Both the position numbers and the translations under genes were made by a program. Shown one piece after another: positions 58,537 to 64,000 of a stretch of DNA of 64,000 bases (position 1 is the first letter of the stretch; the number at the start of each line of letters is the position of its first letter). The notes under the pieces are model-generated. The model was not told where the DNA came from. It saw only the letters and a program-made list of their open reading frames with translations, and searched no databases. Source of the DNA: Lachnospiraceae bacterium (GTDB lineage Bacteria; Bacillota; Clostridia; Lachnospirales; Lachnospiraceae); assembly GCA_902363555.1 (NCBI GenBank), contig CABJAM010000002.1:310001-374000 (forward strand). The letters run 5' to 3'.

Positions 58537-60090
58537 CTACTGCTTACCATTATCTGCTGCCCAAAGATCAAGCTGCCTCTGCTTCTCTTTAATAATCTTA
58601 TCCAGACCTGCGGCTTTAAGCTTTTCATTCATCTCATCCAATATAGAATCCGGGTCTACAATACCGCATTCCAGACTCATGGTGTATTGATTATAAACAT
58701 TCTGAACCGAAGCCTTTTCATTGGCTACCGGATTGCTGTTAAATACAAATCCGAATGCCTTGGAAACAAGACCGGTTTTATTCCATTCCTTCGTCTGCTC
58801 CCAAATATCCGGGGCATTGGTTTCCCAGACATGGGCGTTAAATTCATTTCCCATACCCCAAAGCATACTGGCCTGACTGTAACCGACGGTGGTGATATCC
58901 TTCCCCTCCGGATAGCCAATACGGCCGTCCTCGTGTATCACATAGTCCTCGCCCTCAATTCCGTAGGTGATGCAGTTGAGAAGATCTGCATCTGTATACA
59001 TAAGGTCTATAAACTGCATGGCCTTTTCGGGATATTCGCAATTTTCCGGAATTGTCCACTGAGCGTTATTGGCCGTCCACGTAATGGTATTGATCACCTG
59101 GGCCCCCACGACCTCACGCCCGGAATCCATAGATTCCTGGGTATTGATCCCCGGTTTATTACTGATGGCATAGGAAAACAGTGTTCCGGCCTTCATCTGT
59201 GCCGGGCCGCTTTCTGCGGAGTTGGCCACGTCCGGACTGATATATCCTTTTAAATACCAGTCTCTCATAACATCGACGAACCGGCGGTATGTATCCGTCT
59301 CAAACAGATTGACCACTTCCAGTTCATCCTGCCCATAGTTATCCAGAACGCCAAAGTTATCTCCCAGCTTATCCCATTCACAGCTATATCTTAAGAAGGA
59401 CACGCCGGCGCCCTTGGGCGCAACCACGGTCATATCCGGATATTTTTCATGGACGAGCGCAAATGCTTCCGTTAAATCCTCATAGGATTTTATTTGTTCA
59501 ACGTCGATCCCCAGTTCATCCACAATGTCCTTGCGCATCACGTAATAGCCGAGGCCCAGAGACGTGTCGCAAAGCACCGGGATACAATACTGCGAGCCCT
59601 CGAATTTACCACAGGCTAAAAAGTCGTCATCCATAACGCTCTTGATGCCCTGTCCATATTCTTCCAGAAGTGATGAAATATCCCGAAGCTGCTCGGCAGC
59701 GGCTGCCGTGGCCACCAGCTCCGGCGTGGCATTGAGCACATCCAGCTTTTCATCACCGGAAAGCATAAGCGTCATCTGCTGCTGAAAGGCTGCGGTCTGA
59801 ACGATAAGGAGCTTGATCTCGCAGTTGATTTTCTCCCGTGTGATTTCATTGATCGCTGCCTCAACCCGGGCCAGATCGCCCTCCTCCGGCACGCTCCCCG
59901 TTGTCCGAAAGGCTACGACCAGCTCCGCCATTTCTTCGTTGCCGCCCTCCTTTTGTGTTTCAGCCTTCGTACTTTTTGTATCTCCCCCGTTTCCTGCTGC
60001 CGTATCCTTTCCGCTCTGGCCGCCCCCACATGCCGCTGCCCCCAGCAGCATGATCATAGCCAATAGCATTGCGATGATTCTCTTTTTCAT
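58537..60090 (-). CDS. Extracellular sugar-binding lipoprotein (cassette 2)
   Basis: A 517-residue protein with the lipobox GAAAC (MIMLLGAAACGGGQSG). Mature motifs parallel cassette 1: LVVAFRTTGSVPEEGDLARV, EKINCEIKLLIVQTAAFQQQ, MTLMLSGDEKLDVLNATPEL, NCITYGIEGEDYVIHEDGRI. AAAGGAGAAGG precedes the ATG. The divergence from the cassette 1 copy is spread across the ligand-facing region, so a different sugar is likely. Confidence 0.92.
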   Translation of the reverse strand: MKKRIIAMLLAMIMLLGAAACGGGQSGKDTAAGNGGDTKSTKAETQKEGGNEEMAELVVAFRTTGSVPEEGDLARVEAAINEITREKINCEIKLLIVQTAAFQQQMTLMLSGDEKLDVLNATPELVATAAAAEQLRDISSLLEEYGQGIKSVMDDDFLACGKFEGSQYCIPVLCDTSLGLGYYVMRKDIVDELGIDVEQIKSYEDLTEAFALVHEKYPDMTVVAPKGAGVSFLRYSCEWDKLGDNFGVLDNYGQDELEVVNLFETDTYRRFVDVMRDWYLKGYISPDVANSAESGPAQMKAGTLFSYAISNKPGINTQESMDSGREVVGAQVINTITWTANNAQWTIPENCEYPEKAMQFIDLMYTDADLLNCITYGIEGEDYVIHEDGRIGYPEGKDITTVGYSQASMLWGMGNEFNAHVWETNAPDIWEQTKEWNKTGLVSKAFGFVFNSNPVANEKASVQNVYNQYTMSLECGIVDPDSILDEMNEKLKAAGLDKIIKEKQRQLDLWAADNGKQ

Positions 60091-60125
60091 AAATACCTTC
60101 TCCTTTCTGATGTTCCCATATGCGT

Positions 60126-60151
60126 AGCAGTTCGACCTTTGGAACTGTTAC
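60126..60151. repeat. GAACTGTT palindrome, cassette 2 copy
   Basis: AGCAGTTCGACCTTTGGAACTGTTAC forms a hairpin just upstream of the binding-protein start in cassette 2, in a 144-bp gap that otherwise shows no gene. On the minus strand it lies in the 5' region of the binding-protein gene, where it could affect read-through from the regulator gene. Confidence 0.5.
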
Positions 60152-60234
60152 AGCTTTTTTTGATAAATCCAGTATATCAGTTGATATCATTTTCCATTAT
60201 CAAATTCCCGTCGCATATTATTGAAAAACCGTAC

Positions 60235-61809
60235 TCAGAGCTGTTTTTTCACCTTCGCCCGATATTCCGCCGGCGTAGCCTTATACCTTATGCGAAACAC
60301 CTGAGAAAAATAGGCAAAATTGGAATACCCTACCGTAAAACCGATATCTCCCACAGGCATATTTGTTGTTTCCAGAAGATGAACCGCGGCCTGCATCCGC
60401 TGCTCCTTGATGTATTCCGACAAATGGATACCTGTTTCCTGGTAAAATATACGTGACAGATAATCCGGACTCATACAGACGACTGCTGAAAGCTGGCTTC
60501 TGCTCAACTCCTCGCCCAGATTATCTTTAATATATGTTTTAATTTTCCGGACCATATGATCCGTATCCGACGCCATAGCCACATAGTCCGCCGCCTTATC
60601 CACCATATGGCGTATCCATCTTATAAAGCCTGCCACACTTGTGCCGGCCTCCTGATAGAGCTGTACGGACAGGTCGTCCACAAACAGAAGATGCGCCTGG
60701 ATCTCCTTTTCTCCCACAGCAATATAAAATGCCTGCAAAAAGTCCTGCGTAAACTGGGTCAATATATTCTGGTTCACATTGTTTTCAAGCTGCTTTAAGT
60801 ATTCCTCCACATTTGAAACGACTGCCGCATACCTCCCGCTGGCAAAATCCTTCATCCACAGCTCCATATCCGGTCGTTTATAAGGAGCTGCGGAGACATT
60901 CCGCTGACTTAAATAAAAGATGCCGCCTTTTTGGGCCACGTTGTCTTTATCCATAATCTGAAGCTGCTCATACTGGACAGCCACCGCTCCCGGCTCCTTG
61001 AGCGCCCCTATGTAAGCTGTTATATTGACCCCGAACCGCTTAAATCCCTCATTGATGAACCTCAGGCTTTTACTGACCATCCGTTTATAGTGTCTTTCAA
61101 AGCCGTCAGAGCAGCCGGAAATGGCAAAAAGCATGTGTTTTCCATAGACGAGCACCGTGTGCCGGTCCTCATCAAAGCCCTCCGGAATCAGCTCCTTTAT
61201 CAGCGTTTCCACCGCAGGCAGACCGGCCCCCGCCCCCTGAACCTTAAAAAGAACGGGCAAATATAAATTTCCGGCCTCAAAGACGATATGTTCACTTCTG
61301 GCCCGCTCCATTATGGAATCACTGTCCATATAAGTATACTGTTCAATGATCTCCCGCCAGAAATGGCGGAATCTTTTCTTTTCATTTTCATTCCAATAAC
61401 GCGCCAGCAGGTCATTTTCATGCTCTGTGCGTATCTTCTCCACCTGCGCCACTGCCCGTCGGGCTACATCCATGAGCGCCTCCGGAGATACGGGTTTCAA
61501 TAAATAATCCAGACACTTAAACGCGATCGCCTGCTTTGCATAATTAAAGGTCGCATAGCTTGTGAGCATAATGACCACAGGCGTATAGCCGCTACCGCGA
61601 ATCCAGGCCAGCAGGTCAAATCCGCTGCCCTTGGGCATTTCAACATCACATATGACAATATGGACAGCCTCCCTCAAAAAAATATCCTGCGCCTGGCCCA
61701 TACTGTACGCCGTAAATACATGGTCCACGCCAATGCTGCGCCAGTCGATGGCATATAAAACCCCTTCGACACAATGAATTTCATCATCTACAACCAATAC
61801 ATGTATCAT
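60235..61809 (-). CDS. YesN-type response regulator (cassette 2)
   Basis: A 524-residue regulator. The receiver domain has MIHVLVVDDEIHCVEGVLYA, the phosphoacceptor in ICDVEMPKGSGFD and a Lys in YLLKPVSPEAL. The C-terminal AraC part has QLSAVVCMSPDYLSRIFYQE and IGFTVGYSNFAYFSQVFRIR. GGAGG precedes the ATG. It is the cassette 2 counterpart of the gene at 52066 and lies 65 bp after the kinase gene, where in cassette 1 the two overlap. Confidence 0.92.
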   Translation of the reverse strand: MIHVLVVDDEIHCVEGVLYAIDWRSIGVDHVFTAYSMGQAQDIFLREAVHIVICDVEMPKGSGFDLLAWIRGSGYTPVVIMLTSYATFNYAKQAIAFKCLDYLLKPVSPEALMDVARRAVAQVEKIRTEHENDLLARYWNENEKKRFRHFWREIIEQYTYMDSDSIMERARSEHIVFEAGNLYLPVLFKVQGAGAGLPAVETLIKELIPEGFDEDRHTVLVYGKHMLFAISGCSDGFERHYKRMVSKSLRFINEGFKRFGVNITAYIGALKEPGAVAVQYEQLQIMDKDNVAQKGGIFYLSQRNVSAAPYKRPDMELWMKDFASGRYAAVVSNVEEYLKQLENNVNQNILTQFTQDFLQAFYIAVGEKEIQAHLLFVDDLSVQLYQEAGTSVAGFIRWIRHMVDKAADYVAMASDTDHMVRKIKTYIKDNLGEELSRSQLSAVVCMSPDYLSRIFYQETGIHLSEYIKEQRMQAAVHLLETTNMPVGDIGFTVGYSNFAYFSQVFRIRYKATPAEYRAKVKKQL

Positions 61810-61835
61810 AAGACATTACCCTCCATAAACCTGTG

Positions 61836-61869
61836 ACAGTTCCGAATCGACCGAACTGTTTTATAAACC
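61836..61869. repeat. GAACTGTT palindrome between kinase and regulator genes (cassette 2)
   Basis: ACAGTTCCGAATCGACCGAACTGTTTTATAAACC. The hairpin arms are ACAGTTC and GAACTGT. The tail CCGAACTGTTTTATAAACC recurs exactly at 47134-47152. It lies in the gap that separates kinase and regulator here but not in cassette 1, so insertion of this element may account for the difference. Confidence 0.6.
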
Positions 61870-61874
61870 TTTTA

Positions 61875-63731
61875 TCAGCTCTGTATGCCGGCATTGCCGC
61901 CGTCATCCGGCAGCTCTATAACGATGTAGGCGCCCCCGGTTTCTTCATGGTTGCTGAAACATATCGTTTCCCTCCCCTGATAGATCAATCGCAGCCGCTG
62001 CACCACATTGCGGATACCTATATGCTCGCCCCGCGCGTCGGTGATCTGCCCGCCACTGCGAAGCGCCGACAAGATCTCATCCGAAAAGCCTTCCCCATTA
62101 TCCCATATTTGAATACGTATCCGATGGTCCGCCGCACAATCACACCAAGACGCTATGATATATATTTCTATCTGCTCCCCAACAACGACCTGATATTTCA
62201 CCGTATTTTCCACAAAAGTCTGGATGATCAGCGGCGGTACCTTCACATTGCCCACATCCTCCTCGATCTCTATAAACGCATGAAGGCTGTCCGCAAACCT
62301 TATTTCCTGGATATGTACATAATTTCTCACATAATCCACTTCCCTGGATAGCCGGTCAACCGTATTCCCCTCCAGCGTATAGCGCAGATGATTGCCCAGA
62401 TAGGTGGTCATATCGCGCACCAGCCTGTTTTTATTCATCAGCGACAGATTGTGGATAATATTCAGGCAGTTAATATAAAAATGCGGGTTCACCTGAAGCT
62501 TCATATATTGCAGCTCTGCTTTTTGATATTGAAGCTCTGCTTTTTGATATTGAAGCTCCGCCTTCTGATACTGGAGCTCAGCTTCCTGACATTGAAGCTC
62601 AGCTTCCTGATAGCGCAGCTCGGCCTTCTGGCGCTGTATTTTTTCCTCGTAAACATCGATTTTCAGGGCATGGATATTTTCAGTCATATTATCAAAGGTT
62701 TCATTGACCAGATTAAATTCATTACAGCTCTTACCATCATTCAGACGAATGGAAAAGTCGCCGTTTTTTAACTGTATCATGGCTGAGCACAGCTTTTTCA
62801 CTGGCCTTAAAATCCACTCCCGGCAGGCTGCCGTAAATCCCGCTATAAATATGAGAAGGCCAAGGCTGAGAAAAAGGATGACCTTTTGCAGATCTCCAAG
62901 CCGTGCTACGATATTCGTATCCCGGACCAGGGCCGTCATGCTGAAATCGCCGCTGCTGGAGGGCTGCGACAGGACGAGATATTTCTGATGATCCAGATTC
63001 ATCGTCAGCCGCAGAGGAAGCCCGTTAATTTCCAGCGGCGAATCCATGGGCGGCAGGGTCGTTCCCAGCTCGCCGCCGCCATTTTTATGAAAGGTCAGAT
63101 AATCCGCCTTTTCAAAGCCGTCCTTTTGCATTTCCTCCACAAGGCGTGAAACCTTCACACAACTGCCCATGTAAATATCGGAGGTTCTGAATATCTTAAC
63201 AAAATAAAACTCTCCCTCAAGCTCCAGACATTGCCATTCCCCTGCAATTTTTCCACCGTTTTGAACTAAGCTGTCAATTTCCTTCTTGATCATTTTTTTT
63301 ATAAAGACACGTTCATTCTCAGTGAGCATATATCCGGCGTCCAGATAATCCCCCGCAGCCGGATAGTAGACAAACAAGTCGTCCACATAGCTGTATGTAG
63401 GCCCCGCGCTTTCCATCGCCATTTTAAGCCGCGCCCAGGCCGCGTAATAATCCGCCGGGCGCTCTGAAATGAGCAGCGTGGTCAAATCTCCCGAGTACTG
63501 GATGCCCGCCCAGTAGACTTCCGTTTTTTTAAAGGCGTCATCCACACGGTTCATGTACATCGACATCAATTCCGCCGTAGCGTCAAAAGCATTTTCCCGG
63601 ACAACGGAAATGGCATAGATGTTATTAAAAACAAGAAAAACAGCCAGCATCAGAAAAGTAAAAAATACAAGCACCCCTATACGAAAACTGAGTGAACGTG
63701 TTTTCGTATAAAAATATAGCTTTTTAATCAT
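61875..63731 (-). CDS. YesM-type sensor histidine kinase (cassette 2)
   Basis: A 618-residue kinase started at MIKKLYFYTKT (GGGGGAG upstream). TM1 (about 18-42) and TM2 (about 280-305, LQKVILFLSLGLLIFIAGFT) flank an extracellular domain. HAMP follows, then an extended coiled-coil linker of six QKAELQY-type heptads, then the phosphoacceptor in PHFYINCLNIIHNLSLMNKN, the N box TFVENTVKYQV, and DNGEGF. It is first in cassette 2 and the counterpart of the gene at 53670. The linker is longer by exactly three heptads. Confidence 0.92.
   Translation of the reverse strand: MIKKLYFYTKTRSLSFRIGVLVFFTFLMLAVFLVFNNIYAISVVRENAFDATAELMSMYMNRVDDAFKKTEVYWAGIQYSGDLTTLLISERPADYYAAWARLKMAMESAGPTYSYVDDLFVYYPAAGDYLDAGYMLTENERVFIKKMIKKEIDSLVQNGGKIAGEWQCLELEGEFYFVKIFRTSDIYMGSCVKVSRLVEEMQKDGFEKADYLTFHKNGGGELGTTLPPMDSPLEINGLPLRLTMNLDHQKYLVLSQPSSSGDFSMTALVRDTNIVARLGDLQKVILFLSLGLLIFIAGFTAACREWILRPVKKLCSAMIQLKNGDFSIRLNDGKSCNEFNLVNETFDNMTENIHALKIDVYEEKIQRQKAELRYQEAELQCQEAELQYQKAELQYQKAELQYQKAELQYMKLQVNPHFYINCLNIIHNLSLMNKNRLVRDMTTYLGNHLRYTLEGNTVDRLSREVDYVRNYVHIQEIRFADSLHAFIEIEEDVGNVKVPPLIIQTFVENTVKYQVVVGEQIEIYIIASWCDCAADHRIRIQIWDNGEGFSDEILSALRSGGQITDARGEHIGIRNVVQRLRLIYQGRETICFSNHEETGGAYIVIELPDDGGNAGIQS
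62506..62631 (-). repeat. Six 21-bp tandem repeats in the kinase linker (cassette 2)
   Basis: Units begin at 62506, 62527, 62548, 62569, 62590 and 62611 and encode QKAELQY, QKAELQY, QKAELQY, QEAELQY, QEAELQC and QKAELRY. Adjacent units are near-identical at DNA level (for example 62506 and 62527), so the array is probably able to change in number. The unit length keeps both reading frame and heptad phase. Confidence 0.85.
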
Positions 63732-63873
63732 TCCGCTTCTCCCCCTTCCAAAGTTTGCATTATAATTTGTCACTAATTTCCACAAAAAATTGGTGACCTG
63801 CTTGCACATCAGCACAATTCCTATTATGCGCAATATTCAGTCTGCATGTGCATATTGTTACATTTTATTATAG

Positions 63874-63911
63874 CAAAAAAAGACTTCCGATAGTGAGAAA
63901 CGAAAGTCTTT
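63874..63911 (-). terminator. Terminator after the edge dehydrogenase gene
   Basis: AAAGACTTTCG pairs with CGGAAGTCTTT (one G-T pair) around an 11-nt loop and ends in a run of T on the minus strand, 16 bp past the stop codon of the truncated dehydrogenase gene. Confidence 0.8.
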
Positions 63912-63926
63912 TTATTGGAATTTATC

Positions 63927-64000
63927 TTAGAATACAACCTGCTTTCCGCTCCGGGCTGATTTATAAACGGCATCCAAAATCTTAGTCACAGTAAAGGCCT
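63927..64000 (-). CDS. Gfo/Idh/MocA-family dehydrogenase, C-terminal end only
   Basis: Partial gene cut by the window edge. The last 23 codons read AFTVTKILDAVYKSARSGKQ, then VVF and stop, a characteristic C-terminus of Gfo/Idh/MocA oxidoreductases. It is transcribed toward cassette 2 but ended by a terminator before it, and is a likely partner in breakdown of the imported sugar. Confidence 0.75.
   Translation of the reverse strand, partial: AFTVTKILDAVYKSARSGKQVVF

Overview
The window looks like part of the chromosome of an anaerobic, gut-type Gram-positive bacterium, most likely a Lachnospiraceae-like Clostridia member. The reasons are strong GGAGG ribosome binding sites, many YesM/YesN-type two-component systems paired with LplB/LplC-type sugar permeases, Cys-anchored substrate-binding lipoproteins, a BclA-like collagen-repeat protein, and the Firmicutes order DUF951 - rpsF - ssb - rpsR. 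The species assignment is inference only. Most of the window has moderate GC; 6.9-14.2 kb is clearly AT-rich.

Layout. 0-2.4 kb: a glycosyltransferase next to a collagen-like (Gly-Pro-Thr) surface protein. 2.5-6.0 kb: a GH3 glycosidase divergent from a LacI-type regulator. 6.2-6.7 kb: an NTF2-fold protein. 6.9-14.2 kb: an AT-rich island, all on the minus strand, with a LytTR regulator and an AgrC-like GHKL kinase, a 55-residue peptide ending GGFYTILCC, a secreted 155-residue protein, a lipoprotein, three membrane proteins and an ABC ATPase. The peptide and the secreted protein have promoters sharing one motif at identical spacing. This is the best candidate for an undescribed signalling or bacteriocin-like system. 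14.3-15.7 kb: a DUF1905 protein and two wrecked genes (RelE/ParE toxin, DUF4143 ATPase). 15.7-17.0 kb: a membrane phosphoesterase.

17.2-28.1 kb: a sugar-utilisation locus with two permeases, a binding protein, an unrecognised TIM-barrel-like enzyme, a membrane AraC regulator, a Gfo/Idh/MocA dehydrogenase and two sugar isomerase/epimerase paralogues. 28.3-30.4 kb: a URO-D-family protein divergent from a LysR regulator. 30.5-35.2 kb: a complete ribose/rhamnose-type ABC importer. 35.5-41.6 kb: an orphan RhaS/LsrB-like lipoprotein divergent from a YesN-YesM pair and an MFS carrier. 41.8-43.4 kb: rpsR, ssb, rpsF and a DUF951 gene.

43.7-64 kb: a sulfatase with an orphan binding protein, divergent from an RpiR regulator, then two diverged copies of one five-gene cassette (histidine kinase, response regulator, binding protein, LplB-type and LplC-type permease) with a cupin-AraC regulator between them, and the tail of a Gfo/Idh/MocA dehydrogenase at the edge. 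None of the three LplB/LplC systems carries its own ATPase, so a shared ATPase elsewhere is implied. Overall the region senses, imports and breaks down glycans, probably including sulfated ones.

Intergenic DNA carries several repeat families: GAACTGTT palindromes, a GGCTCGT-type element beside terminators with a covarying stem, an 83-bp tandem repeat that runs into an MFS gene, and large fold-backs. No tRNA, rRNA, CRISPR array, transposase or prophage gene was recognised.
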